Origin: Nocardia inohanensis NBRC 100128
Lineage (GTDB): Bacteria; Actinomycetota; Actinomycetes; Mycobacteriales; Mycobacteriaceae
Assembly (NCBI RefSeq): GCF_001612945.1
Contig: NZ_BDBK01000003.1
Coordinates: 1-64,000, forward strand
Direction: 5' to 3'
Length of the DNA stretch: 64,000 bases
Below, in pieces: positions 11,930 through 20,792 of the stretch. The notes under the pieces were generated by a model. The model saw nothing but the letters and a program-made list of their open reading frames with translations, was not told the origin of the DNA and made no database searches. Position 1 is the first letter of the stretch. Each line of letters opens with the position of its first letter. The translations under genes were made by a program, and so were the position numbers.

Positions 11930-12721
11930 TCAGTGAGAGTCAGCGTGCTGCGCGAGACCGATGTAAACAGCGGTCAGCAGCGCGAACACGTACGCCTGCA
12001 GGAAGACGACCAGCAGTTCGAAGAGCGTGAAGCCGAAGCCCGCGAGCAGCGAGAACGGCGAGAACACCTTCATCCAGTTGGCGGCATCGAACAGGAAGAA
12101 CTGGGTGGCACTGAAGAACAGCACCAACATGATGTGGCCGGCCAGCATGTTCGCCATGAGACGGACGGTGAGCGTGAACGGACGCAGCAGGAAGGTCGAG
12201 ATGAACTCGATCGGGATCAGCAGCACGTGCAGAGCGGGCGGCACATTCGGCACCACGATGCTCGAGCGCATGTACTTGAGGAAGCCGTACTTCTTGATGC
12301 CCACGTAGTTGAAGGTGACGTAGGCGACGACGGCCAGGACCAACGGCATACCGATTCGCGCGTTGGACGAGATATTCAGTCCCGGAATGACACCCGAGAT
12401 GTTCAGGAACAGGACCGTGAAGAAGATCGACGCGATGAGCGGGAAGAACTTCTTACCGGATTCTTTGCCCAGGACTTCATCGCAGATCTGTTCCCGCACG
12501 AACACCAGACCGGTTTCGGCGACGTTCTGGATACCCCGGGGAACCAGTTTCGGACTCCGGAATGCGAGGAACATGAAAGCCAGCAGCACGGCCGACATCA
12601 GGATGCGAATGAGCATCAGACGGTCGAGCTCGAACGGCGTCCCCTCGAACAGCACAGCTGGAGGGAAGAAGTCGTTAAGCGACGGCGCGTGGAACTCGCC
12701 CGCCAAAATGGTGACGCTCAG
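11930..12721 (-). CDS. atpB: Fo ATP synthase subunit a
   Basis: Membrane stator subunit forming the proton half-channels with the c-ring. It has at least five transmembrane helices, and the essential Arg lies in PFTLTVRLMANMLAGH (about residue 188). The C-terminal helix LLVVFLQAYVFALLTAVYIGLAQ is typical. The start is unusual. No ATG or GTG lies near the family N terminus; TTG at 12706 has no ribosome binding site, while CTG at 12721 follows GGGAGAG by four to five bases and would give SVTILAGEFHAPSL. I therefore propose CTG at 12721, with TTG 12706 as the conventional alternative. First structural gene of the atp operon after a long leader. Confidence 0.93.
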   Translation of the reverse strand: MSVTILAGEFHAPSLNDFFPPAVLFEGTPFELDRLMLIRILMSAVLLAFMFLAFRSPKLVPRGIQNVAETGLVFVREQICDEVLGKESGKKFFPLIASIFFTVLFLNISGVIPGLNISSNARIGMPLVLAVVAYVTFNYVGIKKYGFLKYMRSSIVVPNVPPALHVLLIPIEFISTFLLRPFTLTVRLMANMLAGHIMLVLFFSATQFFLFDAANWMKVFSPFSLLAGFGFTLFELLVVFLQAYVFALLTAVYIGLAQHADSH

Positions 12722-12800
12722 CGTTCTCTCCCGTGTTCGGGCCGCAGAAGATAGTTTTCTCCTGCGGTTCGATCGGACATTGACGATCTGGTGGGTCGAC

Positions 12801-12926
12801 TCAGGTCGGCTCGAAGTTCGTCAGCAGCTGATGGGCCTTTGTGGCCCGGGCGTCTGTACGCGCGTCGGCGACATCGTCGACGGTGCAGAACCGTGACCCC
12901 GATGGGCCCGGTACGGCTGTAAGCAT
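12801..12926 (-). CDS. possible 41-residue leader ORF in the atp operon
   Basis: An ATG at 12926 opens a 41-codon frame (MLTAVPGPSGSRFCTVDDVA, then a polar helix-like tail ending LTNFEPT) with mostly G/C third positions, closing at 12801, 79 nt before the proposed atpB start. AGCAGG lies two bases before the ATG, closer than ideal. It matches no family I recognise and may be chance in a long leader; I list it because it is the only plausible gene in the 355-nt gap between the atpI-like gene and atpB. Confidence 0.2.
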   Translation of the reverse strand: MLTAVPGPSGSRFCTVDDVADARTDARATKAHQLLTNFEPT

Positions 12927-12959
12927 AACCTGCTCTCAGGTGGGTCTCAGGCGACCCCC

Positions 12960-13076
12960 CTGTTGATTCGGTTGGCTACAGGTAAAGAGTTTATCAAGTT
13001 ATCTACGACAACGTGTAGGGGGTCGTGGAAACTCGCGGTGAACTGTGTCGCAGGGCCTCGGTTTGCCGTCCGATGG
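12960..13076 (-). promoter_or_regulatory. AT-rich promoter zone before atpB
   Basis: Most of the atpI-like/atpB gap is GC-rich, but about 12962-13015 is clearly AT-rich (ATAACTTGATAAACTC on the minus strand), typical of an actinobacterial promoter. I could not find a -35/-10 pair at good spacing, so only the zone is called. It implies that atpB-C can be transcribed separately from the upstream wecA/atpI-like genes. Confidence 0.3.
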
Positions 13077-13505
13077 CTACAGGTCGCGGTCGACCTGAAC
13101 GTACGGAACCTTGTGGCGCAGAAGGCCATACGTCTCCGCGCCGAGCACCACCAGCAGGGCGCCGACGACGGTGAGGAACAGGGCGCCGCGGCTGTAGAAG
13201 TCGTAGTTCTGCAGCACCGCGACCACGATCACCACCAGCAGCAGCTTGCCGACCCAGCTACCGAGCAGCACGACGCCCTGCAAACCCGATTCGATCTTGG
13301 CGCTGAAGAGCACCGAGGCCGCCGTGGTCAGAATGAAGCCGCCGCCGATCGCGGAGCCGATCAAGGCGCCCCACAGACCGGGCAGACCGGCGAAGATCGA
13401 CGACAGAATCGCCGAAATCACCACCAGCACAGCCAAACCGGCAATGCCATAGCGCAGCGCCGCACGGAGCGGGGCATCGGGATGGGTCTCGGAAGGCGTG
13501 CTCAC
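13077..13505 (-). CDS. AtpI-like membrane protein preceding the ATP synthase operon
   Basis: A 142-residue protein with four predicted transmembrane helices (about residues 22-38, 45-66, 84-100, 107-127). It occupies the place of Rv1303 in M. tuberculosis, between wecA and atpB. AtpI proteins help assemble the c-ring; actinobacterial versions are divergent, so the role is inferred from position and topology. GTG at 13505 (VSTPSETHPDAPLRAALRYG) is chosen because it follows the wecA stop by 11 nt and begins a hydrophilic cap; longer frames run into wecA. Confidence 0.85.
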   Translation of the reverse strand: MSTPSETHPDAPLRAALRYGIAGLAVLVVISAILSSIFAGLPGLWGALIGSAIGGGFILTTAASVLFSAKIESGLQGVVLLGSWVGKLLLVVIVVAVLQNYDFYSRGALFLTVVGALLVVLGAETYGLLRHKVPYVQVDRDL

Positions 13506-13516
13506 GTTCGGCCACT

Positions 13517-14710
13517 TTACCCGGCGGCGGTTCCCGGCCCGCCCGGCGGTTTCCGCCCGGCTTTCGCGCTCAGTTCCCGCCAGGACGGGACGGCGGTGAC
13601 GATCAAGGCGAATACCAGCCCGGCCGCGAACAACAGCACCACCAGCGTGCGATCCATGAGCGAGGTGCCGACCGCGCCGAAGGCGAGCACGCTCACCCAC
13701 AAGTAGATCAACAACACCACGCGCCGATGCGAATGACCGATCTGCAACAAGCGGTGATGCAGATGCATTTTGTCCGGAGTGGAGAAACTCACACCCGCGC
13801 GGACTCGGCGCACGATGGCCATTACAAGATCGAGAACAGGAATGAACATCACCGCCCCGACCAGCAACAAAGGCGACAACAGACCCACGATGTCGCGCGG
13901 GCCGTAACCCTGCAACGGAATTCGGCCGGAGGCGCCGGTGGAGACCGCGGCGAGCATCAAACCGATGAGCATCGAGCCGGAATCGCCCATGAATATTTTG
14001 GCGGGCTGAAAATTGTGCGGCAGAAATCCGAGACAGCCACCGGCCAGCGCGGCGGCCAGCAACGCCGGCGGATAAGTGTCGGTGGCGCCGCCGACTTCGT
14101 AGAGCAGGCCGACGGTGAAGACGAACACCGCCACCGACGCGATGAAGCCCAGGCCCGCGGCCAGGCCGTCCAGACCGTCCACGAAATTCATCGCGTTGAT
14201 CATGGTGACCGTGATCCCGACGGTAACCAGGCCGCCCTGGAGGGGATCGAGCACCACGGTTTCGTTGGTAAAGGGGTTGTAGATCGCCACCCAACTCAGG
14301 CCCATCACGGCCATCACACCCGCCGCGGTGACCTGACCGACGAACTTGGTGAGGGCGTCCAGGCCCCAGCGGTCGTCGATGATGCCGACCAGAACGATCA
14401 GGGTGCTCGCCGCCAGAACGGCCGGAATATCCTTCGGATACTCGAATCCGCGGCGCAGGGCGGGCAATTGGTGCGCGAAGGCGACGGCCGCCAGCACACC
14501 CAGGTAGATGCCGACGCCGCCCATCCGCGGGATCGGCTTGACGTGCACGTCGCGCTCACGCGGGACGGCGACCGCCCCGAACCCGATGGCGAGGGATCGC
14601 ACTCCCCCGCCCACCAGATAGGTGATCACCGAGGCGACGAGCAGCACCAGCAGCAGCTCCCGCAGCGGGACGACCGCACCTTGGCTGAAAACGCCCTGAC
14701 TCAGCAGCAT
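13517..14710 (-). CDS. wecA: polyprenyl-phosphate GlcNAc-1-phosphate transferase
   Basis: Membrane enzyme of the WecA/Rfe/MraY family that moves GlcNAc-1-phosphate from UDP-GlcNAc to decaprenyl phosphate; in mycobacteria this starts the linker between arabinogalactan and peptidoglycan. The 397-residue product has about 11 helices. Family motifs are Asp112-Asp113 (IIDDRWGLD), NFVDGLDG (residues 175-182), MGDSGS (about 245), and the cytoplasmic HLHHR loop near residue 322. A Pro/Gly-rich tail follows the last helix. It starts 11 nt after the sua5 stop, so the two are co-transcribed. Confidence 0.95.
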   Translation of the reverse strand: MLLSQGVFSQGAVVPLRELLLVLLVASVITYLVGGGVRSLAIGFGAVAVPRERDVHVKPIPRMGGVGIYLGVLAAVAFAHQLPALRRGFEYPKDIPAVLAASTLIVLVGIIDDRWGLDALTKFVGQVTAAGVMAVMGLSWVAIYNPFTNETVVLDPLQGGLVTVGITVTMINAMNFVDGLDGLAAGLGFIASVAVFVFTVGLLYEVGGATDTYPPALLAAALAGGCLGFLPHNFQPAKIFMGDSGSMLIGLMLAAVSTGASGRIPLQGYGPRDIVGLLSPLLLVGAVMFIPVLDLVMAIVRRVRAGVSFSTPDKMHLHHRLLQIGHSHRRVVLLIYLWVSVLAFGAVGTSLMDRTLVVLLFAAGLVFALIVTAVPSWRELSAKAGRKPPGGPGTAAG

Positions 14711-14721
14711 CTATCGGGCCG

Positions 14722-15396
14722 TCACCGCGTGCCCTGCTCCCGGAGTTCCTCCGGCGACATGCCGAGGACCTCCGCGACCTTCTCCGCCGGAATCGCGCCC
14801 TCGCGCAGAATGCGCGGCGTATCCGAGGTCAGGTCGACGATGGTCGAGGCCACCGCGTGATCGGCGGGCCCGCCGTCCAGGTACACGCCCACCAGATCCC
14901 CCAACTGCGCCCTGGCCTCATCGACGGTCGTCGCCGGCGGCTGCCCCGAGACGTTGGCGCTCGACACCGCGAGCGGACCGACCTCCTTGAGCAGCTCCAG
15001 CGCCACCGGGTGCAACGGCATCCGCAGCATCACGGTCCCCCGGGCATCGCCCAGATCCCAGGCCAGCGAAGGAGCCTGCTGCACAACGAGACTCAGCCCA
15101 CCCGGCCAGAACGCCCGGATCAACTCCCGTGCCTGCGGCCGCACCGAGAACACCAGTCCGTCGATGGTGTTCCACGATCCCACCAGCACCGGCACCGGCA
15201 TATCCCGCCCCCGCCGCTTGGCGGCCAGCAGCGCACCGACAGCCTGGCTGTCGAAGGCGTCGGCGGCCAGCCCGTACAGCGTGTCGGTCGGAATCACGGT
15301 CAGCCGACCGGACTTCAACGCACTCCGCGCCGCATTCAGCCCGGCAGCACGCGAATCGGGATCGGCACAGTCGTAGACGGTACTCACGGCTGACAT
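14722..15396 (-). CDS. sua5: L-threonylcarbamoyladenylate synthase (Sua5/TsaC family)
   Basis: Makes threonylcarbamoyl-AMP from threonine, bicarbonate and ATP for the t6A37 modification of ANN-reading tRNAs. The 224-residue product is a single YrdC domain: the PTDTLYGL motif (residues 36-43), the KRRGRDMPVPVLV substrate loop, and the SSANVSGQP motif near residue 146. No separate Sua5 C-terminal domain is present, so it is TsaC-sized. ATG at 15396 is used; GTG at 15387 is possible. It normally follows prmC, but here a sigma factor, an SDR and a 54-bp repeat intervene. Confidence 0.94.
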   Translation of the reverse strand: MSAVSTVYDCADPDSRAAGLNAARSALKSGRLTVIPTDTLYGLAADAFDSQAVGALLAAKRRGRDMPVPVLVGSWNTIDGLVFSVRPQARELIRAFWPGGLSLVVQQAPSLAWDLGDARGTVMLRMPLHPVALELLKEVGPLAVSSANVSGQPPATTVDEARAQLGDLVGVYLDGGPADHAVASTIVDLTSDTPRILREGAIPAEKVAEVLGMSPEELREQGTR

Positions 15397-15421
15397 CTTG
15401 GCATGAATGAACTCTCCATAG

Positions 15422-15600
15422 CTCTCAGGGGCTTCGCCCCCGAACCCCCCGGGGTGGAGAGGACGACTCTCGTCACTCTCAGGGGCTCCGCCCCCGAACC
15501 CCCTCGGGCGGAGAGGACGACTCTCGTCACTCTCAGGGGCTCCGCCCCCGAACCCCCTCGGGCGGAGAGGACGACTCTCGTCACTCTCAGGGGCTCCGCC
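15422..15600. repeat. 54-bp tandem repeat, about 3.3 copies
   Basis: Units start at 15422, 15476 and 15530; a broken fourth begins at 15584 and diverges after 17 bases. Units two and three are identical and unit one differs from them at four positions. Each unit contains GGGGC-TCC-GCCCC, an 8-bp pair CTCCGCCC/GGGCGGAG and GAGAG-GACGA-CTCTC, so the transcript could form a row of hairpins. It lies 3' of the sigma-factor gene and 26 nt upstream of sua5. The 54-nt period leaves open frames on both strands, but these give only low-complexity Pro/Arg peptides. Confidence 0.9.
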
Positions 15601-15689
15601 GCGAATCCCGGTCGGGCAACGCGGGCTTCGCTATGCACCCCGGTGGGTCGCGTGGGCCGCAACACCAGGGGCGTGCGGCTCGAGGGTTG

Positions 15690-16667
15690 TCAGGCTGGGC
15701 GGGCTGGGGTGGGAGCGGGGACGAGGGTGGGGTCGTTGAAGGAGGTGATGCGGGCTATGTGGGGGCCGATGAGGGTGAGGACTTGGATGCCGTAGGGCTC
15801 GAGGTGGTTGTCGGGTGTGCGGCGGTGGACGATCAGGGCAGGTTGGGTGTTGGCTCGGGTGGGGTGCAGGTGCCAGGCGTTGGGGTGGAGGACTCGGGAG
15901 GCGAAGAAGGCGAGGACAGTGGTGCGGCCGGTGAACCAGGTTGGAATGGGGGGCATTTCGAGTTCTACGTCGGCTCGCAGGAGGTGTAGGAGGGCGGCGG
16001 GGTCGGCGGCGGTGAAGGCGGTGACGTAGGAGTCGAGGAGGGTGCGGATCGCGGCTTCGGAGGGTTCGGACAGGTCGTCTTGGACCGGGCCGGCTTCGGC
16101 TAGGCGGGTGCGGGCACGGCGGAGGGCGCTGTCCACGGCGGCGGGGGTCATCTCGAGCATTCGCGCGACCTCCGCGGTGCGGAAGGCGAGTACGTCGCGG
16201 AGGGTGAGGACGGCGCGCTGGCGGGCGGGCAGGAGTTGCAGCGCCGCTATGAAAGCCAGGCGAACTCCGGCCCGCGCCGCGACCACCGCCGCCGGATCAC
16301 CGGCCGTAGCAGCCGAATCCGGTATTCCGAGCCGGTCATCCAGCGCGGGCTGCAACCAGGCCACGGTGGGCTCCCGCTCCATCACCGCTGCCCGATGGTC
16401 ATCCGAAGGCGCACCGAGCCCCGACGGAAGCGGCCGCCGCGCACGGCTTTCCAGCGCGGTCAGACAGACCCGAGTAGCGATCGCATACAGCCATCGCCGC
16501 ACCGAAGACCGCCCCTCGAACCCGTCGAAGCCCCGCCAAGCCCGTAAATAGGTCTCCTGCACCAAATCCTCGGCATCATGAATCGACCCGAGCATCCGAT
16601 AGCAATACGCCACCAACTCCGGCCGAAACCCCGCCGCCACCTCACCGAACTCGAACTGCGCCCCCAT
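15690..16667 (-). CDS. ECF sigma factor with C-terminal SnoaL-like domain (SigG-like)
   Basis: Alternative sigma factor of 325 residues. Region 2 (about 15-75) contains AYCYRMLGSIHDAEDLVQET; region 4 (about 135-192) contains the helix-turn-helix AFRTAEVARMLEMTPAAVDSALRRAR. A SnoaL-like alpha/beta domain follows (about 205-315, IRTLLDSYVTAFTAADPAALL and EMPPIPTWFTGR), as in the SigG/SigJ type of ECF factors where the tail regulates activity instead of a separate anti-sigma factor. None is encoded nearby. ATG at 16667 has AGGGGAG at good spacing; GTG at 16670 overlaps. It may control the SDR gene upstream, but no target promoter was identified. Confidence 0.9.
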   Translation of the reverse strand: MGAQFEFGEVAAGFRPELVAYCYRMLGSIHDAEDLVQETYLRAWRGFDGFEGRSSVRRWLYAIATRVCLTALESRARRPLPSGLGAPSDDHRAAVMEREPTVAWLQPALDDRLGIPDSAATAGDPAAVVAARAGVRLAFIAALQLLPARQRAVLTLRDVLAFRTAEVARMLEMTPAAVDSALRRARTRLAEAGPVQDDLSEPSEAAIRTLLDSYVTAFTAADPAALLHLLRADVELEMPPIPTWFTGRTTVLAFFASRVLHPNAWHLHPTRANTQPALIVHRRTPDNHLEPYGIQVLTLIGPHIARITSFNDPTLVPAPTPARPA

Positions 16668-16693
16668 CACCCACTCCCCTCACCGTCACGAGT

Positions 16694-16740
16694 GTGAACT
16701 GGTTGCGGCGACGCGCCGACAAAGCCCGCAACCAGTTCAC
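16694..16740 (-). terminator. perfect 15-bp inverted repeat between the SDR and sigma-factor genes
   Basis: GTGAACTGGTTGCGG (16694-16708) and its exact complement (16726-16740) flank a 17-nt loop. It starts eight bases after the SDR stop, which suggests a terminator, but there is no U-tract. It also lies only 27 nt upstream of the sigma-factor start, so a role as operator or attenuator for that gene is equally possible. Confidence 0.6.
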
Positions 16741-16748
16741 ATCGGCCA

Positions 16749-17507
16749 CTAATTCGTTGGGTCGGCGAGGCCGAGCGGCTCCGCCCCTGATCCACTCACC
16801 CGGTATTCGGCGGAGCTGTCGGGATCCGCCGCGATATCGAGGACCGCCTTGGCCACCATTTCCGGCGTGAGGATCGGGCTGAGCCCCTTCACGAAGGTCG
16901 GCACGTCCACACCGGTGCGGGCGGCGTAGCCGGCGACCGCCATCTCGCCCATATCGGTGGCCGGGGTCAATTGCGGTAGCAGCGTGACGAAGCGGATACC
17001 GAGGTTTCCGCGCTCGGATTCTTCGGCCGCGTAGCCACGCATATAGCGGATGGCCTGTTTGGCGCTGGCGTAACCGCCACTCAACGGGGATCCGAGCAGC
17101 GCCGCCGCGCTGGAGAGCGAGATGACCACGCTGCCGGGTGCGAGCGGCGCCAGCAGCGCGGCCCGGGTCCAGGTGAAGACGTGGTGGGCGTCGGTGTTCC
17201 AGTTGCGGCTGAAGGTGTCCCAGGTTTGCTCCTGGATGGGGCGCATGAGCGCTCCGACTCCGGCGTTGAGCACCAGCAGGCGCGGTGCGTGCTCCCGAAT
17301 GGTGTTGTGGGCGAGGGATTCCGCGGTGGCGTCGGCGGCGATGGGGGTGAAGTTCGCGCCGAGTTCGGCCTGTACGGCGGCGAGACGCTCCGCGTCGCGC
17401 GCGATGCCGACGACCCGGCTGCCGGTGGCGGCGAGCGCGGCCGAGATGGCGCGCCCGAACCCACGGCCGGCGCCGGTGACCACTGCGGTCTGGATGGACT
17501 CTGACAT
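16749..17507 (-). CDS. short-chain dehydrogenase/reductase
   Basis: Classical SDR of 252 residues. It has the cofactor motif TGAGRGFG (residues 11-18), the NAG motif in LNAGVGAL, the active-site Ser in SLSSAAAL and the YASAK catalytic pair. The segment VVGIARDAER after the second strand favours NADP(H). The product is cytoplasmic; the substrate is unknown. It lies between the ECF sigma-factor gene and prmC, both on the same strand, and a 15-bp inverted repeat follows the stop. The 103 nt to prmC hold no other feature. This gene and the sigma factor interrupt an otherwise conserved order. Confidence 0.88.
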   Translation of the reverse strand: MSESIQTAVVTGAGRGFGRAISAALAATGSRVVGIARDAERLAAVQAELGANFTPIAADATAESLAHNTIREHAPRLLVLNAGVGALMRPIQEQTWDTFSRNWNTDAHHVFTWTRAALLAPLAPGSVVISLSSAAALLGSPLSGGYASAKQAIRYMRGYAAEESERGNLGIRFVTLLPQLTPATDMGEMAVAGYAARTGVDVPTFVKGLSPILTPEMVAKAVLDIAADPDSSAEYRVSGSGAEPLGLADPTN

Positions 17508-17610
17508 GGGAACTCCCGGGGCTGAAGGATGCTGTCCCTATCGAGACCAGCCGGCGGCCCGAAATCCGTCGCCCGATCCGAAAAATTCTCGAGCCGCGCG
17601 CCCGCGGGTT

Positions 17611-18489
17611 TCAGTCCGCCTTGCGCCGGGCGACGACGAAGCGTGGTTTGCCCGCGAGATCCGGGTGCTCCACCACTTCGGTGAATCCGCCGTGCATGGT
17701 GAACAACGCCGCGACGCCGCCGCCGTTGCTGTCGTCGTGTTCGACGGCGACCGTACCGCCCGGACGCAGCAGCCGGGCGATGGTGCCGATCATCGGGCGG
17801 ATGACATCGAGGCCGTCCTCGCCGCCGAACAGGGCGAGGTGCGGATCGTGGTCCGCCACTTCGGGATCCAGCACGGCGGCTTCGGGAATGTAGGGCGGGT
17901 TCGAGACGATCACATCCACCCGGCCGTCGAGATGCTCGAGGATATTGGGGTCGGTGACGTCCCCGGCGTGCAGATCGATCGGGGTGTCGCCTTCGTCGGC
18001 GAGTTGCAGGGCATTGCGTTTGGCCCAGGCGTGCGCTTCGGGATCCAGTTCGACGGCGTGCACCTGAACATCCGGCCGGGCATGCGCGATGGCGAGCGCG
18101 AGCGCCCCCGATCCGGTGCACAGATCCACCACGATCGGCTGGTGCTCATGGCCGAGGGCTTCGAGCTGGCCGAGCGCCCAGGCGAAGATCAGTTCGGTCT
18201 CCGGCCGCGGAACGAACACCCCGGGCCCGACCGCGAGATCGATCTCCCCCATCGCCGCGGTGCCCGTAAGGTGTTGCAGCGGAACACGTTCCGCGCGGCG
18301 TGCGACGAGCTTGCGGAACTCCTCGAGCTGGTCGGCGGTGAGCATCGGCATCAATGCCAGCCGCATCCGATCCACCCCGAGCACGTGTGCGGCCAGATAC
18401 TCGGCATCCGCCGCCGGGCTGTGCACCCCCGCCGCGCCCAGCAGTTCGATGGCTTCGCGGATGGCCGGACGCAAGGGCACTCTGGTCAT
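17611..18489 (-). CDS. prmC: peptide chain release factor glutamine methyltransferase
   Basis: SAM-dependent N5-methylation of the Gln in the GGQ motif of release factors. The 292-residue product has an N-terminal helical substrate domain (1-80), the linker FVPRPETE (92-99), the SAM site VVDLCTGSGALALA (120-133) and the catalytic NPPY (197-200). It lies 105 nt downstream of prfA on the same strand, so enzyme and substrate are co-expressed. The C-terminal half has VAVEHDDSNG where many homologues have E-x-G. Confidence 0.96.
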   Translation of the reverse strand: MTRVPLRPAIREAIELLGAAGVHSPAADAEYLAAHVLGVDRMRLALMPMLTADQLEEFRKLVARRAERVPLQHLTGTAAMGEIDLAVGPGVFVPRPETELIFAWALGQLEALGHEHQPIVVDLCTGSGALALAIAHARPDVQVHAVELDPEAHAWAKRNALQLADEGDTPIDLHAGDVTDPNILEHLDGRVDVIVSNPPYIPEAAVLDPEVADHDPHLALFGGEDGLDVIRPMIGTIARLLRPGGTVAVEHDDSNGGGVAALFTMHGGFTEVVEHPDLAGKPRFVVARRKAD

Positions 18490-18594
18490 GACGGCCTCCG
18501 CTTCTGCGCGCTTGGCTGGTGTTTTCGATTCTCCGCTTCCCGCCGCCGCCCGGTCGCGGTTCGGTGCGACCGGGCAGCGGCGGGCGGGCGTGGC

Positions 18595-19677
<1,083 letters not shown>

Positions 19678-19743
19678 CGCGGATGCTCCTTCGTTTGGGA
19701 CTTTGACTTCTAGTTTCCACCGCCGACCCCCAAGGTTCGCGGC

Positions 19744-19810
19744 CGTCTCGTTCTGGACTGAGCGGAGCGGGGGAGCGCAGCGGAGGAGCGGAGAGAGGGA
19801 AGAACGAGAC
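19744..19810. repeat. inverted repeat flanking purine-rich direct repeats
   Basis: GTCTCGTTCT (19744-19753) and its exact complement (19801-19810) enclose a purine-rich 47-nt stretch with GGAGCGCAGCGGAGG; the same 15-mer recurs at about 19831-19845. There is no gene here. The repeats resemble dispersed intergenic elements of mycolate actinobacteria, but no copy elsewhere in the window was noticed. Confidence 0.5.
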
Positions 19811-19860
19811 ATAAGGGCCGCGGACCCGCCCGGAGCGCAGCGGAGGGCAAATAAACACAG

Positions 19861-19896
19861 CGACGCCCGGCCTGCAATGCAGCAGGACGGGCGTCG
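19861..19896 (-). terminator. terminator after rpmE
   Basis: CGACGCCCG (19861-19869) pairs with CGGGCGTCG (19888-19896), with an inner CCTGC/GCAGG pairing. On the minus strand it is followed by a T-rich TGTGTTTATTTG. It begins ten bases after the rpmE stop. Confidence 0.8.
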
Positions 19897-19905
19897 GCAG
19901 GGTCG

Positions 19906-20127
19906 CTAGTTGGCAGCCTTGGTGCGCTTGCCGTAGCGGGCCTCGAAGCGGGCCACGCGGCCGCCGGTGTCCAGAATCTTCTGCTTGCCCGTGTAGAACG
20001 GGTGGCACTGGGAGCAGACCTCGACCGTGATCTGGCCCGACTCCTTGGTGCTCTTGGTCTGGAAGGTGTTGCCACAGCCGCAAACGACCGTGGTGTCCAC
20101 ATACGTGGGGTGAATTCCCGCCTTCAT
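19906..20127 (-). CDS. rpmE: 50S ribosomal protein L31, zinc-binding type
   Basis: The 73-residue ribosomal protein starts [10 protein letters not shown] at ATG 20127, with GAAAGGA five bases upstream. Cys16, Cys18, Cys38 and Cys41 (VVCGCGN and VCSQCHPF) form the zinc ribbon of the C+ type, so this is the zinc-replete version; a C-minus paralogue would be expected elsewhere under Zur control. It is separated from rho by two accessory genes, whereas the two are adjacent in M. tuberculosis. Confidence 0.97.
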   Translation of the reverse strand: MKAGIHPTYVDTTVVCGCGNTFQTKSTKESGQITVEVCSQCHPFYTGKQKILDTGGRVARFEARYGKRTKAAN

Positions 20128-20269
20128 GGGTGTCCTTTCAAAAGGCTCCGGGTCGCCTCCGCAGAGACGTGAACCGGAACCGACTAGAGGCATGGTTGCC
20201 GACGGACCAGTATAAGCGGTCGGCTGTCCCGGTTATTCCAGGCCCCCGAGCGGATCGCTCCGCACCCGG

Positions 20270-20569
20270 CTACTTCGGGCCGTCCGGGTCGTTGGGCATC
20301 TGGTAGACGCAGGCTTTGGGGATGATCACTTGGAGCACCGCGCAGACGATCGTCAAGGCGGGCACGGATGAACCGAGTGCCGAACCGGTGAGCAGATTCC
20401 CGCTCCCGGCGAGTAGCGGGAACTGGCGCAGGGTCGAACTTCCATTGTTGACCTCGTCGATCGCGAACGATCCGGTGGACGGGTAATCGGCTGCGGCCGT
20501 GCCCATTCCGGCGGTGAGGGCCGCGACGGCGAGGGTCGCGACGAGTGCGGTGCGGATGTTTCGGTGCAT
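20270..20569 (-). CDS. small secreted protein of unknown function
   Basis: A 99-residue protein with a clear Sec signal peptide (RTALVATLAVAALTAGMGTAAADY, cleavage near residue 28). The mature part is about 71 residues with two Cys (CAVLQVIIPKAC) that could form a disulfide, a hydrophobic central segment ending near residue 87 and a polar MPNDPDGPK tail. I recognise no family; short secreted proteins of this style are common in Nocardia. GGGGGC lies just upstream of the ATG. The 142-nt gap to rpmE shows nothing. Confidence 0.75.
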   Translation of the reverse strand: MHRNIRTALVATLAVAALTAGMGTAAADYPSTGSFAIDEVNNGSSTLRQFPLLAGSGNLLTGSALGSSVPALTIVCAVLQVIIPKACVYQMPNDPDGPK

Positions 20570-20792
20570 GGCTGCCCCCGGGTATATATCTGAAATACGA
20601 GCAGGTCACACCATAGGGTCCGCGTACCGTTCGCGCCGCGAAATCGCGCTGAACCCCAAGAAAGTACGGGCACGCATATTTCCTGGCCTCGAGACAGGCT
20701 GAAGTCGAGTAGTTCGCTACTCAAGAATGCGAACACTCGTGTTCATAGAGTTTGTCCAGGTGAGAGTCGCACGACGATCGGAAGGACGATAC

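Noticed and set aside
13077..14294. 405-residue frame joining the atpI-like gene to sequence upstream
   Set aside because: The upstream part is out-of-frame wecA; only the part from GTG 13505 looks like a membrane protein.
15422..15600. CRISPR array
   Set aside because: Units are contiguous 54-bp tandem repeats with no spacers and no cas genes nearby.
15403..15795. 130-codon frame with Pro/Arg repeats through the 54-bp units
   Set aside because: The repeat length is a multiple of three, so an open frame results automatically; no start signal and no homologue-like features.
20731..20744. LexA (SOS) box GAACACTCGTGTTC
   Set aside because: The half sites are separated by six bases instead of the four of the actinobacterial SOS box GAAC-N4-GTTC, and the flanks differ.
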